NCBI RefSeq assembly: GCF_022829515.1
Contig: NZ_JAKSYL010000165.1
Span: 1 to 32,740 of the forward strand
Source of the DNA: Methylobacterium sp. J-048
GTDB taxonomy: Bacteria > Pseudomonadota > Alphaproteobacteria > Rhizobiales > Beijerinckiaceae
Reading direction: 5' to 3'
Length of the DNA stretch: 32,740 bases
Position 1 is the first letter of the stretch. Each line of letters begins with the position of its first letter. Positions 1 through 8,380 of the stretch are shown here, in pieces. The position numbers were made by a program, and so were the translations under genes. Below the pieces are notes generated by a model, which saw only the letters and a program-made list of their open reading frames with translations, had not been told where the DNA came from and ran no database searches.

Positions 1-2
1 AA

Positions 3-122
3 CTGCACTACACCGGCGACAAGGACGACTCGGCTACGATGAACGTCTGGCTGCACAAGCAGGTGGTTCAGAAGCTCGCCGAGAACGGCGGCAAAGTCCC
101 CTCTGATATGCAGCACACTTAA
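3..122 (+). CDS. C-terminal end of an unrecognised protein (partial at window edge)
   Basis: Frame 3 is open from the window edge to a TAA at 120-122. It gives 39 residues with normal-looking composition (a DKDDSATMNVWLHKQVVQKL stretch, then a short tail ending DMQHT). The amphipathic helix character and high-GC codon use suggest a real gene end rather than a chance frame. The start lies outside the window, and I do not recognise the family. Confidence 0.5.
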   Translation: MHYTGDKDDSATMNVWLHKQVVQKLAENGGKVPSDMQHT

Positions 123-615
123 GGCAGTAGCAGTAGTGGGGCGATGTGCGGGGGCTGTTAACCACCCCGTCCCACCATACCCGCAGCGACCGGCCATGAG
201 CCGAGCGCCGGCAGAGCAGCACCGAGGTCTTCACCCCTCGATATTCGGTGCGGCCTCGCTGGCGCAGTCGCGCTAAAGCCCAGGCTGATAGTCATGCCGA
301 CGCGGCGACAGCCTCCCTCAAGCTTGATACAGTGCAACCTCTTCCCGTCAGTGCGCCCCAGGGCGTTCGCCACACCGCAAGGCGTGCGGCGGGCAAGCTC
401 GCGACGACAGGCGCTCTTCGGGCCAGTTTCCCGGAGCTCGGCCGTGAAGCCTTGGCCGGGCCGTCGCGTGAGAGTCGGTGCGGTGGGGCAACTGGACACC
501 GTAAGCGCCTGCCCATAGCCCGGATCATCTCACGAACGAGCGCGTTGTTTGGTCTCTCACCAACGAGGTGATCGAGTCGCCGCCGTTCGTGAACATCACA
601 AAGCTTGGCACCCTC
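123..615. other. Intergenic stretch with no recognisable gene
   Basis: Several overlapping frames are open on both strands, as expected for high-GC DNA. Their translations are rich in Arg, Ala and Ser without domain-like patterns, and none has a convincing ribosome binding site. I see no tRNA, terminator or clear repeat. The promoter of the SH3-type gene that follows would have to lie here. Confidence 0.4.
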
Positions 616-1020
616 ATGCCTTCGATCACGTCGCGGCTCGGGCTACCCCTCCTGCTCGGGCTGCTCTGCGTGGCCGAGGCCGAAACCGCACCTTTGAACG
701 CACCGATCCTGATGCGCGGGGCGATCGGTGAGGACGCCTGTCCCGAGACGGGCAAGGTAATCGAGATCGGATAGAGCTCCGAGAGCTTCCTGCCGGTTCA
801 GAGCGGCCCGGGCGAGGCTCCGTTCCGTGAGATCGGGCCCCTGCACGATAGTGACACGGTCAAGGTCTGCGAAAAGCTCGGGCTGTGGCTGGGCGTCGTC
901 TATGGCTCGGCGCTACTGGGCTGCCGGACAACGATCCTCGTACCTGTCGAGCAGAACTACACTGGTCCGTGCGAGCATGGCTGGGTCATGGCTCGCAACG
1001 TAAGTGTCGACCCGAAGTGA
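616..1020 (+). pseudogene. Secreted SH3-domain-like protein, interrupted by an in-frame TAG
   Basis: The ATG at 616 begins a signal peptide (a LGLPLLLGLLCVAEA core). The mature part then has an EDACPETGKVIEIG stretch, a TAG at 772-774, and the same frame continues without another stop to a TGA at 1018-1020. The part after the stop (FLPVQSGPG, REIGPLHDSD, VKVCEKLGLWLGVVYG, NYTGPCEHGWVMARNVSV) has the layout of bacterial SH3-like secreted proteins, so the reading frame was clearly one gene. Such proteins are exported and thought to bind cell-wall or protein ligands. A single base change would restore the frame. It could be a recent pseudogene, a suppressed stop or a sequencing error. An alternative upstream start at 568 in the same frame lacks a signal peptide at its very start. 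Confidence 0.75.
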
Positions 1021-1037
1021 CGTCGGCTCAGCCGACG
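1021..1037. terminator. Short perfect hairpin between convergent genes
   Basis: The sequence CGTCGGC-TCA-GCCGACG forms a 7-bp stem with a 3-base loop directly after the stop codon of the SH3-type gene. The loop TCA is also the stop codon of the small minus-strand gene. No T-tract follows, so its role as a terminator is uncertain. Confidence 0.4.
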
Positions 1038-1141
1038 AGCCATATCAACGTCAGCGCGGCGGTCATGAACAGAACCAACGAGATGAGCACGGCGGTGCCC
1101 TCGCGGTGGTTGAGGATGACGGTGCGAGAGGCTGCAAGCAT
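1028..1141 (-). CDS. Small single-pass membrane protein (37 aa), hypothetical
   Basis: The minus-strand frame from the ATG at 1141 encodes 37 residues: a polar N-terminus (MLAASRTVILNHREGT) and then one hydrophobic helix (VLISLVLFMTAALTLIWLVG) reaching the C-terminus. One complete transmembrane segment in such a short frame is unlikely by chance, but no clear Shine-Dalgarno precedes the ATG. It is convergent with the SH3-type pseudogene, the two meeting at a hairpin. Function unknown. Confidence 0.45.
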   Translation of the reverse strand: MLAASRTVILNHREGTAVLISLVLFMTAALTLIWLVG

Positions 1142-1276
1142 GGTAGCGACTGGGTCAGATGCGATCCGGTCAGGCTCGCGTCGAAAGCTTGACCAACATA
1201 GGGCGTCGCCGGTTGTCCACAGCTGGAACCTGGATATCGATGCGGCCGAGCAACAACAACGATCAGCTGAACCGTC

Positions 1277-1432
1277 TCACACCGCCCCTCTGATGGTTGG
1301 GCGCTTCAACGCCTCGACTCCTCGCCTCCAGCCAGCTTCCGCATCGGGGTTGCGCGGTTCGCGTCCGCGGGGGGCGTGACCATCGACGAGGCACACCAGC
1401 AGCGTCAGGGCGAGCCAGACCCGCGCACGCAT
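1277..1432 (-). CDS. Possible small secreted protein (51 aa)
   Basis: The minus-strand ATG at 1432 is preceded by an AAGGG about ten bases upstream. The first 20 residues (MRARVWLALTLLVCLVDGHA) look like a signal peptide, followed by a basic, low-complexity tail rich in Arg, Pro and Gly. The tail has no recognisable domain, so this could be a chance frame. It fills part of the otherwise empty stretch before the secreted protein at 1614. Confidence 0.25.
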   Translation of the reverse strand: MRARVWLALTLLVCLVDGHAPRGREPRNPDAEAGWRRGVEALKRPTIRGAV

Positions 1433-1613
1433 GAACGCAACCCTTCGTACACAACGAGCGGTCGGTGTGTGCCGGAATGGTTGCCGAGCGGTTCATGGCG
1501 CCGCTGCAATCCACGCGATCCACCGATACCGCACGATTTAGCTTGGCGGGAATCATGGGCCTGCCCGCGCACTCGTTCGAACCGTCATTGCCAATCAAAG
1601 TCGAGGAAACCTG

Positions 1614-2138
1614 ATGGGCCCGGCCCTTCTCACCACTTCGCTCCTCGTCGTATTTCTAGCGCCTTCTGCCTACGCAGCTGAGCAGCCGATGGACGCTGCC
1701 GTCACCATCGGCCCCTGGCAGGTCGCGGCTGCCTACAAAGGCCAGAAGTTCGAGCGATGCGTGATGAGCCGCGAGACCACGGATGGCGTGGACGTGCGCT
1801 TCAAGCGCGATACCGATGGCCTCGACCTGAGCATGAGCTCGCCCAAGTGGAAGCTCGGGCGCAATAAAAGCTATCCGGTCGAGCTGGCGGCTGGGACCTC
1901 GGTTCTCAAGGCTGACGTCGCCGCCTCGGGCAACGGGGTGTCGGTACCGATCAAGGACGACCGGTTCCTCAAATCGCTGAAGCTGGCCGACAGCTTGGAC
2001 GTGAAGGGCGAGGGCTCGACCATCCAAGTCGCTCTGGACAAGAGCGCTGCTGGCCTCGAGCGACTGGAGAGCTGCTACACGAAGAACCTGGCTCCCGCCG
2101 AGACCAATCCGTTCGTAGCTCCCAGCAAGAAGCCGTGA
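1614..2138 (+). CDS. Secreted hypothetical protein (174 aa)
   Basis: The ATG at 1614 follows a good Shine-Dalgarno (GAGGAAA). Residues 1-22 form a signal peptide with an AYAAEQ cleavage region. The mature protein has no membrane segment and contains a GPWQVAAAYKG strand, a pair of cysteines (one near residue 49, one near 154) that could form a disulfide, and alternating beta-strand-like segments such as VDVRFKRDTDGLDLSMSS. It probably acts in the periplasm. The layout loosely recalls invasion-associated locus B-like periplasmic proteins, but I cannot assign it to that family. Confidence 0.7.
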   Translation: MGPALLTTSLLVVFLAPSAYAAEQPMDAAVTIGPWQVAAAYKGQKFERCVMSRETTDGVDVRFKRDTDGLDLSMSSPKWKLGRNKSYPVELAAGTSVLKADVAASGNGVSVPIKDDRFLKSLKLADSLDVKGEGSTIQVALDKSAAGLERLESCYTKNLAPAETNPFVAPSKKP

Positions 2139-2205
2139 TGGACGGTGCATTATCCTGATATCGCGTGCAAGGGTTCGCTAACGCTGAGGGGCCACGCTGG
2201 CACGT

Positions 2206-2406
2206 ATGTCTAGGCGTACCACTCGCAGCCTCCGAACACTCTTATGGATCAGCGCCCTGGCGCTGTGCTGTTTCTCTGCGGCCATGCTGGTAGAGGCGAA
2301 CAAGCCGAAGCTGGACGGAGTTGAGCATCGGGTCGTCGGCGACCCCGCCGTGACCGGCTCGGTGGTGCGTATGCGTTGGTGCGGGGCCGCCTCATGGTGC
2401 CGCTGA
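2206..2406 (+). CDS. Small membrane-anchored or secreted protein (66 aa)
   Basis: The ATG at 2206 opens a basic N-terminus, then a hydrophobic segment (LLWISALALCCFSAAMLVEA) that is a signal peptide or anchor. A KPKLDGVEHRVVGDPAVTGS stretch follows. The last residues (RMRWCGAASWCR) look unnatural. A second frame, offset by two bases, continues to a TAA near 2448 with plausible codons (LMVPLIIDLRGDAAIDS), so a frameshift near 2370 is possible. Function unknown. Confidence 0.45.
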   Translation: MSRRTTRSLRTLLWISALALCCFSAAMLVEANKPKLDGVEHRVVGDPAVTGSVVRMRWCGAASWCR

Positions 2407-2479
2407 TCATCGATCTGCGCGGCGACGCTGCTATAGATAGCCCTCGTTAACCATAGACTCTCAACTTGCGGGCGACAGC

Positions 2480-2665
2480 TTGCAGGTATCATGCGTGAAC
2501 CAGGTCGGTTTGATAGCCGCGGAGGATTTCGCGGACGACTGCCCGATGCCGCTGGGGCTCGCGACGCGCCTGATGCGGGCTGACCCCGAGACACTGCTCG
2601 ATCTCCTCGACGGTATCCCGGAGGCGACGCGGGCGCGGCTGATGTTTGGTCCCGCCGTGTGGTGA
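2480..2665 (+). pseudogene. Truncated hypothetical gene, cut by the IS481 element
   Basis: The frame begins near 2480 (TTG; no ATG was found) and reads through a helical, acidic segment including VGLIAAEDFADDCPMPLGL and LDLLDGIPEATRARL. At 2643 the left inverted repeat of the IS481 element begins, so the last residues (MFGPAVW) come from the element and not from the gene. The 3' part of the gene is not found on the other side of the element. The host gene is a hypothetical protein I do not recognise. Confidence 0.5.
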
Positions 2666-3695
2666 TACATCTGGTGCCATATGGAGGGACGCGCTATGGG
2701 ACAGATTCTTCACGGCAGCGCCACAACGACAGAGACGGTCCGTCGGGCAATCCAAGCTCGTAAAGAGAGCGTGAGAGCCGCGGCGAAGCACTATGGGATC
2801 AGCCCGACCACCGTGCAGAAGTGGCGGTCGCGTCCGACCAGCACCGATGCGCGGATGGGACCGAAAGAGCTCCATTCCACCGTTCTGAGCCTGGAGCACG
2901 AAGCGGTCATCGTCGCCTTTCGCCGGCATACCCTGCTGCCACTGGATGACTGCCTCTACGCGCTTCAGGCCAGCATTCCGCACCTGACCCGCTCAAGTCT
3001 GCATCGCTATCTCCAGCGTCACGGCATCAGTCGACTGCCGGAGGTCGACGGCGACAAGCCCAAGCGTTCGCGCTTCAAAGCCTACCCGATCGGCTACTTC
3101 CACATCGACATCGCACAGGTCAGCACCGAACAAGGCAAGCTCCACCTGTTCGTTGCCATCGACCGCACGAGCAAATTTGCCTTCGTTCAACTTCACGAGA
3201 AGGCAACTCAGCGGATCGCAGCGGCCTTTCTACGCGATCTGGTCGCGGCCGTGCCCTACACGATCCACACGGTCCTGACCGACAACGGCATTCAGTTCAC
3301 CGACAACAAGCCGGTGAACGCGGAGGCCGAAGCGAAGGCGGCCGCCTACTGGGCGACCCAGGACGGGCCGCGCCTGTACCGCTGGCATTCGTTCGAATGG
3401 GCCTGCGAGCAGACCAAGATCGAGCATCGCCTGACCAAGCCACGCTGCCCGTGGACGAACGGCCAGGTCGAGCGGATGAACCGCACCATCACGGACGCCA
3501 CGGTCAAGCGCTACCATTACACCGACAACGACGAGCTGCGCCGCCACCTGCAACTGTTCGTGGAGGCCTACAACTACGGTCGCCGGCTGAAGACCCTGCG
3601 AGGCCTCACCCCCTACGAATTTATCTGCCAGGCCTGGACGAAACAGCCCGAACGCTTCAGGCTCGATCCGTCACACCACATGCCGGGACCAAACA
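2643..3695 (+). mobile_element. IS481-family insertion sequence (1053 bp)
   Basis: The left end starts TGTTTGGTCCCGCCGTGTGG, and the inverted right end reads TGTTTGGTCCCGGCATGTGG. Apart from two mismatches, the first 20 bases match. The TGT...ACA termini and a single DDE transposase fit IS481. No target-site duplication is visible: the left flank ends GGCTGA and the right flank begins CTCGGG. The two flanks also carry different broken genes, so the element probably sits at a rearrangement junction rather than at a simple insertion. Confidence 0.8.
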
Positions 3696-3721
3696 CTCGG
3701 GCGATCCCAGGATCAGGTTGA
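2696..3721 (+). CDS. IS481-family DDE transposase
   Basis: The protein has an N-terminal helix-turn-helix (SVRAAAKHYGISPTTVQKWR) followed by an RNase-H-like DDE core: first Asp in FHIDIAQVS, second in VLTDNGIQFT, Glu in NGQVERMNRT. It ends with the family-typical PYEFICQAW region. I chose ATG 2696 because GGAGGG lies 7 bases upstream; an in-frame ATG at 2681 is the alternative. The IS right end falls inside the codon after PGPN, so the last seven residues and the stop codon at 3719-3721 come from the neighbouring kinase gene read antisense. The transposase looks intact. Confidence 0.9.
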   Translation: MGQILHGSATTTETVRRAIQARKESVRAAAKHYGISPTTVQKWRSRPTSTDARMGPKELHSTVLSLEHEAVIVAFRRHTLLPLDDCLYALQASIPHLTRSSLHRYLQRHGISRLPEVDGDKPKRSRFKAYPIGYFHIDIAQVSTEQGKLHLFVAIDRTSKFAFVQLHEKATQRIAAAFLRDLVAAVPYTIHTVLTDNGIQFTDNKPVNAEAEAKAAAYWATQDGPRLYRWHSFEWACEQTKIEHRLTKPRCPWTNGQVERMNRTITDATVKRYHYTDNDELRRHLQLFVEAYNYGRRLKTLRGLTPYEFICQAWTKQPERFRLDPSHHMPGPNTRAIPGSG

Positions 3722-3860
3722 CCGCCACCTTCAGCGCGGCAGGCCATCCCGACGGCGGCCCCAGGGCGGTGCGCTCCCAATCGTGGGCCCTCATGAGGGC
3801 GCCGGTCTCGCCGCCGTTGCGCGGGAAGGCATAGGTCCGTGACGTCGGTTCAGCGAGCAT
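3696..3860 (-). pseudogene. 5' stub of a PAS-type sensor protein, truncated by IS481
   Basis: On the minus strand from ATG 3860 the frame reads GGETGALMRAHDWERTALG then PPSGWPAALKVAVNLILGS. This is the characteristic N-terminal segment of many alphaproteobacterial PAS sensor kinases. After GSPE it runs directly into the IS481 right end at 3695, and no continuation exists beyond the element. It lies 78 bp downstream of the HWE kinase and was probably the third gene of that operon. Confidence 0.7.
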
Positions 3861-3938
3861 GCGGAAGGGTTCTTGGCCGTCCTGGAAAATGGGGCCGGAG
3901 CGACAACCGCGGGACGCGTCCCGTGTTGCGGCGCGACC

Positions 3939-6900
3939 TCACAGGACATCCTGGAAGTTACGAAGTGGTGCCTCGACGACACAGCACACCCCCTCGGACG
4001 GGTACGTCAGCGCGATCCTGCCGTCGACCGCGCCGACGAGGCCGCGCTCGATCAGGCGGGACCCGAACCCTTTTCGCGATGGTGTCGCCACAGGCGGCCC
4101 GCCGCGCTCGCGCCAGGATATCGTCAGGACCGGGCCCTGGGCTTCCTCGCGCAACGTCCAATCGATCTCGACGCTACCCTCCGGGGTCGAGAGGGCACCG
4201 TACTTTGCGGCGTTGGTCGCGAGCTCGTGCGTCATCAGCGCGAGGGCGAGCGCCGCCTTGCCGCCGATCTCGACCGGGGGGCCGCGGTAGCGGACGCGAT
4301 CCGAGCCGTCGTCCTGGAGGCCGACGCCGCCGCGGATGACGGGCTCGATGGGAGCGTGTTCGGCGGCGCCGCCGAGCAGCAGGTCGTGCGCCTTGCCCAG
4401 GGTGATCAGGCGGTCGGCGAGCACCTCCTTGGCGACCTCGACGTCGGTGGCGCCGCGCAGGGTGTTCGAGGCGATGGCCTGCACCATCGCCAGGAGGTTC
4501 TTCATCCGATGGCTGAGTTCGGCGCTCAGCAGGTCGCGCTGCTCCTCGACCCGCCGCCGCGCGTCGATGTCGGAGATGGCCGCGACCACCCCGTTGACGG
4601 TTCCGGCCGCGTCCCGGACCGGCGTGGCGACGATCTGCGACCACACGCGGCTGCCGTCCGGACGCTCGAACTCGACCTCTAGCTCGGAGCGTTCCAGCCC
4701 CTCGCGGATGACCCGGGCCACCGGGAACTCGGTCGGGGCGACCCGGCGCCCGTCGGCATGGTAGGCGACCCACTCGCCATAACTCTCGACGTCCTTCGAT
4801 TCGATGGTCGGCTGGCCGATCACCGTCTCCATGAAGGCGTTGCCGCCGACCACGCGGCCCGAGGGCGCCTCGGCGAACACGATGCCCACGGGTACCGTCG
4901 CCAGGATCGAGCGCTGGCTCGCCTCGCTCGCCCGGAGCGCGTCCTCGGTGCGCTTGCGCGCGGTGATGTCGTTGAACAGCACCGCGACCTGGCGCGATCC
5001 CGGCTCGCCGAAGGGATAGGCGTAGACCTCGAACCACCGGTCCCCGAGCGCGTTCGCGACGTGCTCAAACCGCTCCGGCGCGCCGCCGCGGGCGATGCGG
5101 TCGTAGATCTCGAACCAATGCTCCTCGTGGCCGTCGGCGAGACCCCGCATCCATTGGCCCAAGACGCCGCGGAGCCCCGATTGCCGCTCGAACGCCGGAT
5201 TCACCTCCAGGAAGCGGTAGTCGAGCGGACGCTCGGTCGCGTCGAGCTTGACCTCGATCACGCAGAAGCCCGCGTCGATGCTCTCGTACAGGTCGCGGTA
5301 GCGCATCTCGCTGGCGAGCAGCGCTTCCTCGGCCTTCCGGTTCGCGCTGACGTCGCGAGAGACCGCCAGCAGCTTGGTGACCGCCCCGCCGCCGTCGCGG
5401 ATCGGCGTGACCTGGACGTCCCACCACCTCGGGGTGCCCTTCATCGTACAGGCCGGTCCGGTGAAGCGCCCGACGCCGCCCGCCGAGGCTGCATCGACGG
5501 CCGACCGGGCTTCGGCCTTGCCGGCCTCGTCCCAGAACCCGGTCCAGTCCGCCCCGGCGATGCCGTCGAAGTCGTCGACCTCCATGACCGTCCGGCCGCC
5601 CTCGCTCATGAATTCGAGGCGGGCGTCGAGGTCGAGCACCTTGATGCAATCGGCGGAGGCATCGAGCACGCTGCGCAGGAAGCCCTCGCTCTCCTGCAGC
5701 CGGGCGGCGGCGTCGCGCTGCTCGGTGCGGTCGCGCAGGATCTTCAGGAAGCCGATGGCCGTGCCCGCCTCGTCGCGCAGCGCCATCATCTCGCCGTTGG
5801 CCCAGAACCGCGTGCCATCCTTGCGGATGTGCCAGCGCTCGTCGACGCCGCGGCCGTGGTCCAGCGCGGCCTGCATCTCCTTTTCGGCGATGCCGTTCGC
5901 CCGGTCCTCGGGGGTGAAGAACACGTCGGCCGGGCGCTGGACCATCTCCGCCGGCGACCACCCGAGGATGCGGGTGGCGCCCTCGTTCCAGTCGTCGACG
6001 CGGCCGTCGAGGCCCATCACGATGATCGCGTAGTCGATGGCGCTGTTGAACACCGCCTCGTAGCGGTCCTCGGTGGCCTTGGCCCTGCGCCGGGCCTCGG
6101 CCTCGCCGACCCGGTAGAGGCCGGCGGCGACGGTGCCGGCAAACAGGCCCGCGACCTCCACGTCCCGCTGCGAGAAGGCGCCGGTCATGCTGGACTGAAG
6201 CTTGAGGACGCCGATGCCCTCGCCGTCGCGGGTGATCGGGACCACGACGCACGAGCGCAGTCCGAGATCCTCGATCAGGTCGCGCTTCACGTCGGGGTCG
6301 TCGAGCACGTCCGCCACCGCCCGCGCCTGCAGGGACAGCAGGCACGCCCCCGCCAGGCTGCCGTGGAGCGGAAGGCGCAGGCCGGCATGGCGGGCGAGGT
6401 TCCCCGCTCCGCACCGGTAGACGAGCTCGTCACCCTCCCGCATCTCGACGACGCCGCCCTCGGCCTGGGGCAGCGCCCGCATCGCCCCAGTCACGACCGC
6501 GTCGAGCACGTCGTCGAACCGCCTGCCCGATCCCATGACGGCGGCCTGGGCGGCGAGCAGGGCTTCGTGCTGGGTCATCGCCGCGCGTTGGGCGGTGAGC
6601 AGGCCGTCGCGCTCGACGAGCGACCGCCGCAGTTCCAGTTGCGCCATGACCTGGCGGGCGAGCGCCCTGAGGGACTCGGCCTGGTCCGGGGTCAGGCCGT
6701 CCGGGCGCGGCTCGACGTCGATCACGCACAGGGAGCCGATGCACGCGCCGTCGGCGGCCTGCAACGGGGCGCCGGCGTAGAACCGGATGAACGGGTCGCC
6801 GGTGACCAGCGGATTGTCCCGGGTGCGGGGGTCCTCCCTCAGGTCGGGGACGACGAGGAGGTCGGATTGCCCGAGGACGTGCGCACAGACCGATTTGTCG

Positions 6901-7124
6901 AGCGTGGTCTCGCACGGTTCGAAGCCGACGCGGGCCTTGAACCATTGCCGGTCGCCGGCGACGAGGCTCACCAGCGCCACGGGCGTGCCACAGGCGTTCC
7001 GGGCCAGGGCGACGATGTCGTCGAAACCCTTCTCGGGCGGGGTGTCGAGGATGGCGTAGGCGTCGAGCGCCGCCAGCCTAGACGGGACCGAGACCTCGAA
7101 CGGGATGACCGTCAGGGCCGTCAT
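3939..7124 (-). CDS. GAF-GAF-PAS(x4)-HWE sensor histidine kinase (1061 aa)
   Basis: Residues about 20-165 form a GAF domain (AILDTPPEKGFDDIVALAR, DKSVCAHVLG, RFYAGAPL), and about 200-345 a second GAF. Four PAS domains follow between about 355 and 850. The C-terminal 190 residues are an HWE/HisKA_2 kinase: phospho-acceptor H872 in LSHRMKNLLAMVQAI, an N-box with His in MTHELATNAAKYGAL, and the WxE signature in ISWRERGGP. No transmembrane segment is visible, so it should be a cytosolic sensor. ATG 7124 overlaps the stop of the Crp/Fnr gene as ATGA, which decides the start; the frame is open far upstream but is a shadow there. HWE kinases often feed phosphoryl groups to PhyR-type stress regulators or single-domain receivers. 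No receiver gene is adjacent, so the partner is unknown. Confidence 0.9.
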   Translation of the reverse strand: MTALTVIPFEVSVPSRLAALDAYAILDTPPEKGFDDIVALARNACGTPVALVSLVAGDRQWFKARVGFEPCETTLDKSVCAHVLGQSDLLVVPDLREDPRTRDNPLVTGDPFIRFYAGAPLQAADGACIGSLCVIDVEPRPDGLTPDQAESLRALARQVMAQLELRRSLVERDGLLTAQRAAMTQHEALLAAQAAVMGSGRRFDDVLDAVVTGAMRALPQAEGGVVEMREGDELVYRCGAGNLARHAGLRLPLHGSLAGACLLSLQARAVADVLDDPDVKRDLIEDLGLRSCVVVPITRDGEGIGVLKLQSSMTGAFSQRDVEVAGLFAGTVAAGLYRVGEAEARRRAKATEDRYEAVFNSAIDYAIIVMGLDGRVDDWNEGATRILGWSPAEMVQRPADVFFTPEDRANGIAEKEMQAALDHGRGVDERWHIRKDGTRFWANGEMMALRDEAGTAIGFLKILRDRTEQRDAAARLQESEGFLRSVLDASADCIKVLDLDARLEFMSEGGRTVMEVDDFDGIAGADWTGFWDEAGKAEARSAVDAASAGGVGRFTGPACTMKGTPRWWDVQVTPIRDGGGAVTKLLAVSRDVSANRKAEEALLASEMRYRDLYESIDAGFCVIEVKLDATERPLDYRFLEVNPAFERQSGLRGVLGQWMRGLADGHEEHWFEIYDRIARGGAPERFEHVANALGDRWFEVYAYPFGEPGSRQVAVLFNDITARKRTEDALRASEASQRSILATVPVGIVFAEAPSGRVVGGNAFMETVIGQPTIESKDVESYGEWVAYHADGRRVAPTEFPVARVIREGLERSELEVEFERPDGSRVWSQIVATPVRDAAGTVNGVVAAISDIDARRRVEEQRDLLSAELSHRMKNLLAMVQAIASNTLRGATDVEVAKEVLADRLITLGKAHDLLLGGAAEHAPIEPVIRGGVGLQDDGSDRVRYRGPPVEIGGKAALALALMTHELATNAAKYGALSTPEGSVEIDWTLREEAQGPVLTISWRERGGPPVATPSRKGFGSRLIERGLVGAVDGRIALTYPSEGVCCVVEAPLRNFQDVL

Positions 7125-7945
7125 AGGCCTGCCTCCCGAAGCTCGGCAAGGATCGCGTCGGGCCGGGGCGGCGGGGGCGTTCCGGGCTCCGTCGCCTCGA
7201 CGGCGACGATCTCGCCCCCCGGCGCGTAGATCGCCCCGAGCACGGTGCGGAAATGCCCGCGCACCCGGGCGTGGCAGTCGCAGCAGGCGGCCTCGGTCCG
7301 GGCCCGGTCGAGCATGTGGATGCGGCCGCGCCCGATATGGATTAGGCCCTGGTCCTGCAGCTTGGTCAGCACGGTGGTGACGTAGGTCCGACCGATGCCG
7401 AGCATCCCGGCGAGCACGACCTGCGTGATCGGCAGGGCGTCGGTGCCGACCCGGTCCTGGAGGCCGAGCAGCCAGCGCAGCACCCGCTGCTCGATGGGGT
7501 GGGCGGCGTTGCAGGCGACCGACTGCAGCACCTGGGCGAGCAGGCAGTCGGCGTAGCGCACGAACAGGTCGTTCAGCGTCGGGGAGGCACGCTTGGCCTC
7601 GCGCAGCCTTTCCGCATCCATGCGCAGGACCGCGCCCTCGACCTGGATCACGCACTGGGTGAAGGCGGGCAGGTACCCGTGGCTGACGACGCCGCCCATC
7701 GCGCCCTCGTGCCCGACCGTGGCGGTCTCGACGGTTCGGTCGCCACCCATCGGCACCAGCAGGGTGGCGACGGTACGGTCGAGGGGGAAGGTGACGTGCG
7801 AGACGTCCTCGCCGACGCGGAACAGCACGTCACCCCGGGCATGCTCCCGTCGGGCGAGATGCGGCGCGAGCAGGGCCACGTCGGGTGCCGCGAGCGCGGC
7901 GAGAAGCAGGTTGCCCGCGAACGGGTGACCGGGGTCGCTGGACAT
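7121..7945 (-). CDS. Crp/Fnr-family transcriptional regulator (274 aa)
   Basis: Residues about 12-120 form a cyclic-nucleotide-binding-like beta barrel (RGDVLFRVGEDVSHVTFPLD, then VGHEGAMGG). A dimerisation helix follows, then a winged helix-turn-helix at about 160-220 (TQVVLAGMLGIGRTYVTTVL, QGLIHIGRGRIHMLDR). The C-terminal extension carries ACCDCHARV. The Fnr N-terminal Fe-S cysteine pattern is absent, so oxygen sensing by an Fnr cluster is unlikely. It is the first gene of a minus-strand operon and overlaps the HWE kinase by ATGA, suggesting coupled expression. No good Shine-Dalgarno precedes ATG 7945, so initiation may be leaderless or the start may differ. Confidence 0.85.
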   Translation of the reverse strand: MSSDPGHPFAGNLLLAALAAPDVALLAPHLARREHARGDVLFRVGEDVSHVTFPLDRTVATLLVPMGGDRTVETATVGHEGAMGGVVSHGYLPAFTQCVIQVEGAVLRMDAERLREAKRASPTLNDLFVRYADCLLAQVLQSVACNAAHPIEQRVLRWLLGLQDRVGTDALPITQVVLAGMLGIGRTYVTTVLTKLQDQGLIHIGRGRIHMLDRARTEAACCDCHARVRGHFRTVLGAIYAPGGEIVAVEATEPGTPPPPRPDAILAELREAGL

Positions 7946-8170
7946 GGGAGGGGAAATCCGGCCGACGGCGGATCGTCGACGGGACTATCCCTGCCATGGG
8001 TTTCCTCCGCCCACAATTCTACAATCCGCAGTTTGCGACACGATCACGTCAGGATGTAGGGAAACGTCCCCTCCGCGGACGACGGCGGCGGCGGGCACGC
8101 AAATCGGAACCCTCGGCGGGAGCGGGGCTTGCCTATCGGCGCCGGCGTCCGACCGGCGACGAGGAACGCC
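7946..8170. promoter_or_regulatory. Divergent promoter region of the Crp/Fnr operon and the 69-aa gene
   Basis: This 225-bp interval separates two divergent genes and must hold both promoters. It is AT-richer around 8016-8060 (CCACAATTCTACAATCCGC and following), the likeliest core promoter area. I could not identify a convincing -35/-10 pair or a Crp/Fnr palindrome by eye. Confidence 0.35.
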
Positions 8171-8380
8171 ATGTCGAGCGATACCGAAAAGCACCACGCG
8201 CTCCTGAATGGGCTCAAGTCGGCCATGGGCAAGGGCGACGGCTCCTTCGAGCAGGCCGTCACCAGCGCCGTCGAGCACGTCTTCGAGCACCTGGACCGCC
8301 TGAACTCCCATGTCTCAGCCGGCGGACGCGACGGCGAGGATCGCCCCCTCAAGGATGGCGAGTCTTCCACCCTGCGATAG
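8171..8380 (+). CDS. Small acidic hypothetical protein (69 aa)
   Basis: ATG 8171 follows a GAGGAA Shine-Dalgarno. The 69-residue product is soluble, with a helical middle (FEQAVTSAVEHVFEHLDRLN) and a charged C-terminal tail (GGRDGEDRPLKDGESS). It has no cysteine, signal peptide or membrane helix. It is divergent from the Crp/Fnr operon. I do not recognise the family, but the start signal and codon use support a real gene. Confidence 0.6.
   Translation: MSSDTEKHHALLNGLKSAMGKGDGSFEQAVTSAVEHVFEHLDRLNSHVSAGGRDGEDRPLKDGESSTLR

Noticed and set aside
4758..7229. 823-codon plus-strand frame over the HWE kinase
   Set aside because: An antisense shadow of a high-GC gene; the translation is Asp/Arg/Val/Ala-rich with no recognisable fold, while the minus strand encodes GAF, PAS and HWE motifs.
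7125..7655. Extension of the HWE kinase upstream of ATG 7124
   Set aside because: It overlaps the Crp/Fnr gene in another frame and is an Arg/Pro-rich shadow; the ATGA overlap gives a clear start.
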